Shown: piece by piece, positions 1 through 7,392 of the stretch
Layout: each line of letters starts with the position of its first letter
Numbering within the stretch: the first letter of the stretch is position 1
DNA from: Saccoglossus kowalevskii
Taxonomy: Eukaryota > Hemichordata > Enteropneusta > Harrimaniidae
Assembly (NCBI RefSeq): GCF_000003605.2
Contig: NW_003135360.1
Location: forward strand, 37,075 to 48,832
Length of the DNA stretch: 11,758 bases
Direction: 5' to 3'
Made by a program: the position numbers and the translations under genes
Notes under the pieces: model-generated
What the model saw: only the letters and a program-made list of their open reading frames with translations
Databases searched by the model: none
What the model was told of the DNA's origin: nothing

Positions 1-15
1 TATATATATATATAT
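1..15. repeat. (TA)n microsatellite, cut by the left window edge
   Basis: Pure alternating TA for the first 15 bases. The array probably continues to the left of the window. It lies in what looks like an intron or upstream region of the lectin gene. Confidence 0.8.
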
Positions 16-251
16 CCCCATGTTTCAATTATTGTATGGTTAAGATATTGCACAGTCGTATCAATATGCTGCCACTGTACTGTCGCCGCGCACAATTTGT
101 GTTATACTCAATAACCATGCTTTAATAATAGTTTCTTATTAATATGTTTACTTTCTGAATAGGCAAGTATTGTTGGTCGTATTCCTAGAAACACTAACGG
201 TAAATATGAATTAGACATTATAAGATGCATCGTTTTTGTAGTTATATATAG

Positions 252-299
252 CACCAGCAGATGCACCAACATTTGCACCACCACAACCACAACCGCCGA
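252..299 (+). CDS. Candidate proline-rich mini-exon upstream of the first lectin domain
   Basis: An AG at 250-251 is followed by 48 bases that, read in phase 1, give a strongly proline-rich stretch with pattern PADAPTFAPPQPQPP. The segment could end before a GT at 300-301 in phase 1, so it would be symmetric (1-1) and would join the 483 exon in frame. Proline-rich linkers before lectin domains are common in invertebrate CTLD proteins. Against it: the donor (GTACAT) is weak, the acceptor lacks a clear pyrimidine tract, and the DNA is partly a CCA/ACC-like low-complexity repeat. It may be only a short repeat. Confidence 0.3.
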
Positions 300-482
300 G
301 TACATAATCAAATAACAATTAAAGTAACAATTAAAACAATCTGCAATCTTTAAAGCGCCTCACTATGCGCTATAAATTCCACCTCTCAATACATGTACAG
401 CCTTTCGTGACATATAATTAGGTTTTGTTTACTCAAAAGTATTAACTCATTTTTTTTCAATTATTCACATATGTATTTGTAG

Positions 483-753
483 AATATCAAGTTTTTACTG
501 ACTCAATAACGAATAGAGATGCTTATGGAGAATGCTATAAAAGAGGTATGATGCTTGCTGTCCCAAAAGATGAGAGTGCATATAATGGCATAGTTAATGC
601 AATCAAAGCCAAGGGAGCACTGGATACAAAACGTTTCTGGTTCGGCATAAGAACAATCGACGGAGATATTAAAACAATTTATGGAAGTAACGCTTACTAC
701 CGAGCATTTGCACCTAACCAGCCCAGCGGTGATGGCGACTGTATCGGTCTTTC
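483..753 (+). CDS. C-type lectin-like domain 1, N-terminal half (exon)
   Basis: This exon encodes the first two thirds of a CTLD, a fold that binds sugars or other ligands, usually in secreted or membrane proteins. It is bounded by an acceptor (TTTGTAG at 476-482) and a strong donor GTAAGT at 754. It starts in phase 1 and ends in phase 2. Visible landmarks are YQVF (first strand), ECYKRGMMLA (first core cysteine, C at 533-535, and helix 2), FWFGI (the WIGL-type core), APNQPSGDGDC (long loop and second core cysteine, 740-742) and GL. The sugar-binding motif EPN/QPD is present as APN, so the usual acidic Ca2+ ligand is lost and classical mannose-type binding is doubtful. It joins 2107-2177 in frame. 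The signal peptide and start codon were not found and must lie in earlier exons. Confidence 0.85.
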
Positions 754-1261
754 GTAAGTGTTTTTTTTTGTTCAATTGCCGTCACATATTTCAAATGACT
801 GCCACGTGACGTTATGACGTCGCGAAGACTCTAAGAAAAAGTAAATGTGATTATTTATAACATTATAAATGTCAAATTAAAGAATGTTACACATTTGATT
901 CGACATTAAACGTGGATTTCCTTGAAGTGGGGATATGAACTAGCTAATCCAAATAATGTGAAATGTTTTCTTAGGTGTTATATATACAATATATTAAGTA
1001 ATATTGAATGAAACGGTTTACACACACAAACATAGGCAATGAGATACAATTGATCTGTCATGATACCATATCTATTCAGAGCTGCCTAATCTTTTCTTAT
1101 CATTAACAAATCAGTTTCAAATTTAAGTTTAGTGCAGATTTTGGTTTGTAGTCTAGGTTTATTTTTTTCTTAGATAATTTTTCAACAATGCAATATTGCA
1201 TATACTACAGATTTAATTATTCCAGTAGCACGATTTGTGTCAATTTAAAGGCACTTAAATT

Positions 1262-1453
1262 GTTACCATGGCAACATTCTAACAAGTGAATTTAGTATTC
1301 AATATTAATATTCAGTATTCGTCACCTGCGCATGCGTCAGATTGCCATAGCGTGTCATTGTTTACAAACAAGTCTACCCATGATCCCTTGCGTTCTTAAC
1401 GTGTGTTGTTATCATCGCTTGGGACTCAATTCCCGCTCGTGCGCAGGTGACGA
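1262..1453. promoter_or_regulatory. CpG-rich patch with RFX X-box, NRF-1-like, forkhead and Staf/ZNF143-like motifs
   Basis: Within AT-rich intron DNA, this patch holds several promoter-type motifs. GTTACCATGGCAAC at 1262-1275 fits the RFX X-box consensus GTNRCC-N2-RGYAAC exactly. TGCGCATGCGTC at 1327-1338 fits 10 of 12 positions of the NRF-1 site. TGTTTAC at 1359-1365 is a forkhead core. TACCCATGATCCCTTGCG at 1375-1392 fits 17 of 18 positions of the Staf/ZNF143 consensus YWCCCRNMATSCMYYRCR. A 14-base perfect inverted repeat (1319-1332 and 1440-1453, TCGTCACCTGCGCA) brackets the CpG-rich part. Motif identity is read from the sequence and promoter function is inferred. No transcript start or gene driven by it could be assigned, and it could belong to a repeat family. 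Confidence 0.4.
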
Positions 1454-1528
1454 CCCTCCCGTCATAATAAATATAACGATTTTTTTCTCTGAATAATAAG
1501 CTTCTTCAATTTTAGTTTATTTTGTAAA

Positions 1529-1891
1529 ACTACGATAAAGACATTCCGTTTTCGACAATATAAAATTTCTTCGCTTTTTTGGGAGACAAAACCCTGCAAT
1601 AATTCATAACGAAATGTATTTCCTGTGTACCAATAAATAATTTTGATACTTACTGATTAAAAAAATATTACAGAAAAAAAGTTCATTTGCTATATTTTCG
1701 ATATTTTTGCTTTTAAATACGTCTTTAATTATGAATGAACAAATCTGAATAAAATTACAAACTATGTATTGCGTTCAACAACTCATGTATGAACAATAAC
1801 TTCAATAAATATTATTTTTACTTACTGTATTTTCTGCATAAAAACGAAAGAATTTCACAATGTCGAAAATGAAAAGTCTTTATCGCAGTGT
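1529..1891. mobile_element. Long imperfect inverted repeat, probably a decayed MITE
   Basis: The arms are about 52 bases each (1529-1580 and 1840-1891) and are imperfect reverse complements of each other. They share the blocks CGATAAAGAC, TTTTCGACA and, further in, AAATT..TTCG.TTTT. About 260 bases of AT-rich sequence without an evident ORF separate them. This size and layout fits a non-autonomous DNA transposon, but I saw no clear target-site duplication, so the outer ends are uncertain. The word CACTGCGATAA from the outer end of the right arm recurs at 5571-5581. Confidence 0.5.
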
Positions 1892-2106
1892 TTTGTGATG
1901 AGTTTCTTTATTTTTGCCTTGTTTGTTCAAATAATGCTAAATTTGATTGTACAATTTCATATTTATATAGTTTGTTGTATTTGGGGCTGTAATTTACAAA
2001 AATTCACCAAAGATATATGGCTATTATCTATGCTGGAAGTGGGAAACACCTGTCATACCCAGTCATTGGGAGATTGTTCATTATTGTATTCTGCTTTTCT
2101 TCAAAG

Positions 2107-2177
2107 GGTGGAACATGACTATGCGTACGACGATTTCAGCTGTGGGAACAGGGGCATGTACGTATGCGAACCCCTAG
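2107..2177 (+). CDS. C-type lectin-like domain 1, C-terminal half (exon)
   Basis: A 71-base exon that completes CTLD 1. The acceptor TTCTGCTTTTCTTCAAAG ends at 2106, and the donor GTAAGA follows at 2178. It enters in phase 2 and leaves in phase 1, so it joins 483-753 (TC+G makes Ser) and then 2653 (G+AT makes Asp). It encodes VEHDYAYDDFSCGNRGMYVC followed by EPL, with the third and fourth core cysteines. The WND Ca2+-binding motif of typical CTLDs is replaced by YDD, which keeps an acidic residue. The longer open reading frame extending upstream from here is intronic and not part of the protein. Confidence 0.85.
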
Positions 2178-2652
2178 GTAAGACTTTTATATGTGAACCC
2201 GATTCTATGTGTTGAGTCTCTCTCTTTTTAACTATTTGCAGTTGCCTGGTACGAAAATCAATAATTAGTCAAGCATGTGACAATATTACTGTTAATAAGC
2301 CTAGTATACGATAATGTTTTATTAACTTTTCTGATAAAGCACATGTTTGTTCATCAATGTAATCTACCCAAATCGAGTAGTTTTGACATCATCATCTCGT
2401 CCTGATTATTATCGAATGTTATGTTTGCACGGCGATGTTGTTTTTATCATAGATGAATTAACCAAAAAACGAAATCTCAGTGACGTCATGTATATAATCT
2501 ATAAATAAAATCGTTTGTGTCCTCTCGTTTAAACGTATGCATGTTTTAACCTCTTACTATCGGATAAAATTATTGATCATGAAGTTCAATTTTATATAAT
2601 ATGATTATACAGTATATAATTATGTCTAAGTTAATTTTATTCCAAATTACAG
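2178..2652 (+). other. Intron 2 of the lectin gene, between the two lectin domains
   Basis: A 475-base AT-rich intron that starts GTAAGA and ends TTCCAAATTACAG. It interrupts a codon after its first base (phase 1), the same phase as the border in front of CTLD 1. I see no repeat or RNA gene in it. Confidence 0.8.
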
Positions 2653-2947
2653 ATCTTGATTTTGCTGCACAGCTATTAAAATACAAAGTTTTCGAAATAG
2701 AGAAATCCCGTGAAGATTCAATAAATGAATGTAAAAAGCAAGGCATGGTACTTGCCAGAGACTACAATGCAAATACCCATGCCGCCATTACAATCAAAAT
2801 ATGGTCACTTGTGGCAAGAACGGAGAATTTTCACATTGATGCACTCAAAAGTGGCACAGACATCGTATCAAGTGATGGCACTGTTCAGTGTTTTAAACCA
2901 TTTGCAAAGGGCGAAGTTGATGGACAAGGTGACTGTTTTTATCTACG
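2653..2947 (+). CDS. C-type lectin-like domain 2, N-terminal half (exon)
   Basis: A 295-base exon with a CAG acceptor at 2650-2652 and donor GTAGGT at 2948, phases 1 and 2 as in the CTLD 1 exon. It begins with a short linker (LDFAAQLLK), then YKVFEIEKSREDSINECKKQ and GMVLA, which align without gaps to YQVF...ECYKRGMMLA of domain 1. The second core cysteine is in GQGDC near 2934. The WIGL core is replaced by FHIDA and the long loop has no cis-proline (FAKGEVDGQGDC), so Ca2+-dependent sugar binding is unlikely. An extra cysteine lies in VQCFKPF. The frame is fully open over its length, so this is a diverged domain rather than a broken one. Confidence 0.8.
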
Positions 2948-3602
2948 GTAGGTATTTACATGTTATTGTTCGTGTTACTAATTGAATCTGTTCCACTGTT
3001 TATACTCACTGACTGTTGTACTTTTAAGAAGACACTATTCCAAAAATGTATTAGTGTTATTCGAATTTGAAATACAGCCTCGCACCGTTAATTCGCCATT
3101 GCGAAATTAATTAGTACTCTTATATCAATAAATATTGATTTGGGGATTTGGATGGTCTATCAATTCTCCGAGTATGCAGTGACTGACTGACTGGCATTAC
3201 ATAAGTAAGACATGTGCCTACTACGCTAAAGTTGCTCTGTGATCTGATCAAATATGACCTACTGGTGTCTTTCTTTATTTATGTCAATTATCTTTATTTG
3301 CAACTCACGTTCACCGATTCATCTTGCAAATAGAATATCACCTGGCTCACGGAATTCAAGATGTTTACAACGTTGTGTTATTATATGGGCAATGGCCGTT
3401 TAACTTGGTGTTTAGGTTGGACGAATTTACTTGTCAACTGTATTGGTATGACCCTGACAATCTATAAATGTTTTAATAGATCTTATATAAAACGAATTTA
3501 TAATCTACATACATTTTTTTTTATAGATTATTGGGTGCTATAATATAGTTTATATATACAGAAAGTGTTCATGGTTGACGATTATTCTTCCTTTTTTGAC
3601 AG
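2948..3602 (+). other. Intron 3 of the lectin gene
   Basis: A 655-base intron between the halves of CTLD 2, from donor GTAGGT to acceptor CTTCCTTTTTTGACAG. It sits at the same place in the domain and in the same phase (2) as intron 1. Its only small oddity is a short GACT tandem at about 3180-3192. The 60-codon open frame at 3361-3543 has no recognisable features and is probably chance. Confidence 0.8.
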
Positions 3603-3670
3603 GAGGACTAAGGATTTGCAGTGGGGCGATCAAAATTGCGTTATGACGTTTGGATATGTATGCTACGACG
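3603..3670 (+). CDS. C-type lectin-like domain 2, C-terminal half (exon)
   Basis: A 68-base exon with a strong pyrimidine tract and CAG before it and donor GTGAGT at 3671. It enters in phase 2 and leaves in phase 1. It encodes RTKDLQWGDQNCVMTFGYVC then YD, which carries a WGD version of the WND motif and the third and fourth core cysteines. Together with 2653-2947 it completes CTLD 2. Its final G pairs in phase with the AA that opens both possible downstream exons (3872 and 5247). Confidence 0.85.
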
Positions 3671-3871
3671 GTGAGTTTGTTTTGACATAACATATATACA
3701 ATGTTAAAATGCACCTTCAATACTCGTAATTCTTTTCAAAATCTGAATTTTACTTCATTGCGCAGGACGCTTATTGTAACAGACACACTTATTCACTCAG
3801 CAGTACATGTATAAAACACAATTGAAAACACTATACAATTGATAACTGATGCTTCTTCTTTCTTTGAAAAG

Positions 3872-3911
3872 AATATGCTACACTTGACTAAGGAATACAT
3901 ATGCCAAAAAG
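3872..3911 (+). pseudogene. Decayed third lectin C-terminal exon, or alternative last exon
   Basis: A strong acceptor (GCTTCTTCTTTCTTTGAAAAG) precedes it and a donor-like GTAAGA follows at 3912. One frame reads KEYICQK, the typical last strand and fourth cysteine of a CTLD, ending in phase 1 like the other C-terminal exons. From the end of the 3603-3670 exon, however, the frame gives EYATLD and then TAA at 3889-3891. A one-base shift between the two readings, and the missing third cysteine, suggest a decayed copy of a third lectin half. If it is still spliced, it would end the protein just after CTLD 2. Confidence 0.5.
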
Positions 3912-4361
3912 GTAAGAAAACTACTGGTAGAAGTGCCTGAGTGATCACGATGCCAAATATTTAATACGTACATCTTGAAAATACTGGTATCGCCAATAAT
4001 AGTTTAATTGGTTGTGAAAATATATGTTAAGGTAGCGAAGACTATTATTTGTGTTGAAAATTTGATTTTCACATTTATTTATTAATTGATGAAATGCACT
4101 ATAAACTTTCATCTGATAAAGTCAACGTAACCTAGAATGTCATATAAGTTGGTTAAAATGTAGATTTTCTGAAGGGAAGCAAGGCAGCTTCAGTACTGTT
4201 TTCCAAAATCAACAAGACGGCTTTAATTTGTGTGCCTATATGTTTCAAAGATTAACTCAAGACAAAGCAATGTTAGGATGTGTTATCAGTAGCTATCTGA
4301 CACACAATGAGTGTTTCAAAACATTTGAGTGGTTTGTCTCCGCCCCTGTTTATTTCACAGA

Positions 4362-4622
4362 TTAGTCATTTGCATATGAATGTGTCAGACACAAGGTCAA
4401 ACAGACATCATCATTGATTTTGGTGTTTCCATCTGCCGATTTTATTGAATTATAGCTATCCCATTCCTTTATTTTTTGGTTTCCAATAACCTTACACATT
4501 TGGATGCCCCTGCACATGTTAAAACAGATCTTGATGGGAAAACCAAATCGCCTGTGATAAACAAGCTTGAACATCTTTGCTGTGACTTCATCAACGTTTT
4601 CTAGGAGTTTATGTTTTTTCAA
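4362..4622 (-). CDS. Unidentified open frame inside the TTAA element
   Basis: An 86-codon open frame on the minus strand, ended by TAA at 4362-4364. It continues about four codons upstream of 4622 before a stop, and its first codon is TTG, so no normal start is visible. The product is mixed in composition, with a basic middle part (KLVYHRRFGFPIKICFNMCR) and several cysteines, and has no signal peptide or membrane segment. An AATAAA lies a few bases after the stop on the same strand. I do not recognise a family. It may be a remnant of the element's own protein or a captured exon. At 65% AT an open frame of this length is uncommon but possible by chance. Confidence 0.3.
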   Translation of the reverse strand: MKKHKLLENVDEVTAKMFKLVYHRRFGFPIKICFNMCRGIQMCKVIGNQKIKEWDSYNSIKSADGNTKINDDVCLTLCLTHSYAND

Positions 4623-4646
4623 AATACAAGGTCTTTAACAAAAAAT

Positions 4647-4874
4647 AACGTATACTTATTGTCGCCGGATTAACACCAACTTTTCACAGCTTTAAGTTGA
4701 CAATGAGAGGAACTCCAGACAAACTATTTCATGGATTATTTACCAATGTGCTGTGGTTTGAGTTGGGGGCAATGCGACTAAAACAGCAATTAAAATTCAG
4801 AACACTACTTTTCAAATCGCGTTGCTTGACTAAAATGACCAGACACATTCAATTTACCAGACTATTGAACAACT
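4647..4874 (+). CDS. Second unidentified open stretch inside the TTAA element
   Basis: About 75 open codons ending in TAG near 4876, with an internal ATG (MRGTPDKLFHGLFTNVLWFE region, near 4702). The reading is rich in Leu, Phe, Lys and Arg. It lies tail to tail with the minus-strand frame of the same element. No family was recognised. It may be a fragment of a decayed transposase or chance. Confidence 0.2.
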
Positions 4875-5246
4875 AGGAAAAGTGAAAATAATACTTCTTA
4901 TCACCAACATAAATGTGTAATTTTTTTTGTTACAAAAAAGTAATTTTTGGCTTTTGATTAAGTAATACACAGTAGAAAGCAGATACGCACATTTGAAAAG
5001 CTTGAAGTCTGCCGATTCCAAAAATATATATTTTCCTGGGTCTATTTGTAGTCATTTGGTCATAATTAGAAGATGAAAACAAGTATGCAAATAAGTGTCC
5101 CGCTACCTTAAGTTTCACCATTATGGCATTGGATGTGACAGTCACAGTCACAGGTGATCTACTCCTTCCTGCAACTATCGGTGTAACTACTCGTATATTT
5201 GTACATTATCAGCTGTCTAATTCTAATAATCTCATAACCTTTACAG

Positions 5247-5320
5247 AAATTGATCCTACCGAGAAGCCAACCATGAACCTACTTCATGACAACCAATGCT
5301 GGTCACCCTATCTCGGATGA
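5247..5320 (+). CDS. Last coding exon of the lectin gene
   Basis: The acceptor CTCATAACCTTTACAG ends at 5246. Read in phase 1 from the 3603-3670 exon, it gives EIDPTEKPTMNLLHDNQCWS then PYLG and TGA at 5318-5320. The tail is short, polar and has one cysteine, with no membrane segment or GPI-type hydrophobic end, so the protein is probably secreted unless earlier exons add an anchor. A cluster of AATAAA signals starts 16 bases after the stop. The 65-codon open frame starting at 5123 is this exon plus intron. The phase fit, the acceptor and the poly(A) cluster support the call; no homology supports the tail itself. Confidence 0.65.
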
Positions 5321-5336
5321 AAATATACATTGCATG

Positions 5337-5359
5337 AATAAATAAATAAATAAATAAAT
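5337..5359 (+). terminator. Overlapping AATAAA poly(A) signals in an (AATA)n microsatellite
   Basis: Five overlapping AATAAA hexamers start at 5337, 5341, 5345, 5349 and 5353. GT-rich sequence follows at about 5388-5430, as expected downstream of a cleavage site. This is the likely 3' end of the lectin transcript. Confidence 0.6.
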
Positions 5360-5360
5360 G

Positions 5361-5849
5361 TGCTAAACTATATAATTGATTCACGTTTTCATTGTTGATT
5401 GTCAGTATGTGTCGTATCATGTATTGGAAAGTCGTATTCACATTTTTGTCCTCAAAATTTTTTTTTGAGTACACACATTACTTCCATGTAGATCCGCAAA
5501 TTTAAAAATGCACATCTGTGTAGCATTTTAAAACTGTAGTAAATCCTGAATCGAATGAGTGTGTTAAAATCACTGCGATAAGGTGGCATTGAAAATCTAT
5601 TCCGTGAAACAAGAAGCGTTTAAACGTTTAGGATTAGTATTTCTTTGTTTTAGTACATTTTGTCAGTCGGTATTTAAAATCGGTCATACAATGTTACACA
5701 TTTGTACGAACATATTGAACAACGTGCTTGATGATATTCCTATGTAATAATAATAGAACGGCATGGCGCGACAAAAACATTTGTGGGTATGGAAGTTATT
5801 TTCATTCATCATGAGTTATATGGTTGTAATATCATGTAGTGAATATTGT
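5361..5849. other. Intergenic DNA without a recognised feature
   Basis: AT-rich sequence past the lectin poly(A) signals. I see no exon, RNA gene or clear repeat, apart from the word CACTGCGATAA (5571-5581) shared with the right arm of the inverted repeat in lectin intron 1. The minus-strand frame at 5256-5474 overlaps the microsatellite and is a shadow. Confidence 0.6.
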
Positions 5850-6225
5850 ATATAATACAGTAGTATAATTACTGCATACGAGTATAGTAACAAAATATCG
5901 AAAAAATCACACGTGTATATAGCATTGTGTTGATATATGTACACCATCACAAAATTGTAATGTGTATTTCATAGTGAGAAGATTCCCAAACATAACATGG
6001 TTTTAGTGTACATCATATGCGGTGTGGATAGATACATAGATACTGCAAAGAAATTGCAAAGTTGTAATTCGTATCACATAGTAGCAAATTGAGGATGTAT
6101 TGAAAAGGTGTATATAGCATGTGGTGTGGAGAATAAATAAAAACATCACATACATAGATATCGAAAACGTCACAGAAAGATAATATATATCGCATAGTAA
6201 ATGGATACAAAAATAACAAAATAAA
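5850..6225. repeat. Diverged tandem repeat, period roughly 95-110 bases
   Basis: Words recur in the same order. GTGTATATAGCAT or GTGTACATCAT occurs at about 5913, 6007 and 6109. GTATTTCATAGT, GTATCACATAGT and ATATCGCATAGT occur at about 5963, 6073 and 6187. AATATCGAAAAAATCAC recurs as GATATCGAAAACGTCAC near 6157. About three decayed copies are present. The minus-strand open frame at 6013-6219 lies inside the repeat and is not a gene. Confidence 0.5.
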
Positions 6226-6243
6226 AATGTAATTTATTGTTAA

Positions 6244-6384
6244 TTAATCTTCGAAAAAGTATTTGGGTATGAACATTTCGGTGAAGATTGATTCTGGTTT
6301 ATTAAGGTATAGATGCAGGTTTGTGGGCACCTGGATTTGTTCATGCTTTTTAATCCCCAGATGGTTAGCAAGATTTAGCAAGGG
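6244..6384 (-). CDS. Candidate terminal exon of an unidentified minus-strand gene
   Basis: On the minus strand, a good acceptor (TTGTTATTTCTGTACAG) is followed by 46 open codons from 6384 to TAA at 6244-6246. AATAAA comes five bases later (6238-6233). The reading starts PLLNLANHLGIKKHEQIQVP and ends MFIPKYFFED. The composition is normal for protein, but I do not recognise it. The acceptor, stop and poly(A) signal in the right order support a last exon. Against it, a frame of this length is expected a few times in a window of this composition, and no partner exon was found upstream. Confidence 0.3.
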   Translation of the reverse strand, partial: PLLNLANHLGIKKHEQIQVPTNLHLYLNKPESIFTEMFIPKYFFED

Positions 6385-6457
6385 CTGTACAGAAATAACA
6401 ATTATAATACTAATAAAAAAAACATGATGGAAAATGATACACTATATTTAACTTTTA

Positions 6458-6649
6458 CAAAACGATAACAGATTTAAATTTGGGACTGTTACAGCCAATT
6501 TCATTATGAGCATTAGCACAATTCTTTATGCGTGAATGGTTAAACAAATTGTCCATTATTTTCAGTTTGTCGTGGACGTTCAAATCTAAATAGCTTTCAC
6601 AATTGTTGTGCATTTCACATGAAACTTTTACATTGTGCTTTTCAGTTGT
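6458..6649 (-). CDS. Unidentified minus-strand open stretch
   Basis: 64 open codons between stops (TAA at 6650-6652 and 6455-6457), with an internal ATG giving 54 residues. The reading includes NNCESYLDLNVHDKLKIMDN and NEIGCNSPKF. It is polar with four cysteines and no membrane segment. It lies on the same strand as the GPCR remnant and the 6244-6384 candidate, but its phases do not join either cleanly. It could be an old exon or chance. Confidence 0.2.
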
Positions 6650-6718
6650 TTATTAACAAAAGGCGTCCAGATATCCTCAAGCAGGATGTTTTCTGTATAT
6701 TCAATTCCAGTCAGTATT

Positions 6719-7018
6719 TCACACTTCGGATGTCATTGTGCAAGAATTGCAAAGCTTTAAAAAATACGCCCAGACGCACTTTTTTCGTGAAGACGTCGTC
6801 GAAGTAGTGTTACAGTGGCAAGTAAAAATAATAAAAAAAACTGAGAGAGCTAATAAAACTGATGTTAGCCGCCTGTGATATTTTTCATGCAGCCAGGCGT
6901 AAACAAAAGGGCTGTAAACGGCTGAATTCACGGCAAATCAGTGACTTATAATGAATATTAAATCACAGTTTTCGCCGCTAATTGTCATTTGAAACATGTA
7001 TATTGCACTAAAAACTAG
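6719..7018 (-). pseudogene. Class A GPCR remnant covering TM6/ECL3 to TM7 and C-tail, broken by a TGA
   Basis: On the minus strand, an acceptor-like GTCTGTTCCTAG precedes 7018. The frame reads a hydrophobic stretch, GENCD (a likely third extracellular loop), IIFIISH, then TGA at 6938-6940, then FAVNSAVYSPFVYAWLHEKY and HRRL, then a tail to TGA at 6719-6721. SPFVY corresponds to the NPxxY motif of transmembrane helix 7 (N7.49 is Ser), and LHEKYHRRL is the helix 8 type sequence that follows it. Counting back from the proline at 7.50, the stop falls at position 7.40, where Trp is common, so a TGG to TGA change is likely. I found no exon for TM1-5 nearby. It is most likely a GPCR pseudogene fragment. 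Confidence 0.55.
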
Positions 7019-7392
7019 CTAGGAACAGACATAAATGGATATTTATGTGGTATTTATTCATGAGACAGAATAATGTAAGTGGAAACTACTAGTAATACCT
7101 AATTTTGTTATTTGCCCTCAGAAAGTTTATGCAAATTCAAATTTTGGCATCTACTCATGTGCATATAGAACATGGTTTTCACTATGGAGATAACGTATTG
7201 CATGTAACAATGAATAATATCACACTTATAGGTAGAAAACGTATAGCAAATTATTAATAAGTTCTTAATTAAAGTTATCTTGATACATAAAATGACCAAA
7301 ATACTTGTTTTGTATTTAATCTCAAAACAGTAGCATTTCTTTAGTGATCTGATAGATAAATAGGTCAGTTATCTTAAGAAGTAACCAAATCA

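Larger units (their letters stand above)
754..2106 (+). other. Intron 1 of the lectin gene
   Basis: Intron of 1,353 bases between the two halves of CTLD 1 (GTAAGT donor; acceptor TTTTCTTCAAAG with a pyrimidine tract). It contains a CpG-rich patch with promoter-type motifs (1262-1453), a long imperfect inverted repeat (1529-1891) and an 8-base stem with a 2-base loop at 853-870. I saw no extra lectin exon in it. The open frame covering its last 200 bases is intron read-through into the next exon, not a separate gene. Confidence 0.8.
4027..5111. mobile_element. 1,085-base DNA element with TTAA-ended inverted repeats
   Basis: The ends are perfect inverted repeats TTAAGGTAGCG (4027-4037) and CGCTACCTTAA (5101-5111), with weaker similarity continuing inwards (ACT.TTATTTG, then TTTTCA). 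TTAA at both tips could be the target duplication used by piggyBac and Kolobok families, but no transposase was recognised. Inside lie an 86-codon open frame on the minus strand (4362-4622) and an opposite open stretch on the plus strand (about 4647-4874). The element takes up most of the last lectin intron (3671-5246), so its insertion probably lengthened that intron. Confidence 0.55.

Noticed and set aside
503-775. 90-codon minus-strand ORF
   Set aside because: It is the antisense shadow of the CTLD 1 exon, whose lectin motifs are on the plus strand.
1895-2215. 106-codon plus-strand ORF
   Set aside because: Only its part from 2107 to 2177 is the lectin exon. The rest is intron on both sides, as shown by the splice sites and phase fit.
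6013-6219. 68-codon minus-strand ORF
   Set aside because: It falls inside the diverged tandem repeat and has the low-complexity composition of that repeat.
6619-6807. 62-codon plus-strand ORF
   Set aside because: It overlaps the GPCR remnant, whose helix 7 motif is on the minus strand, and has no features of its own.
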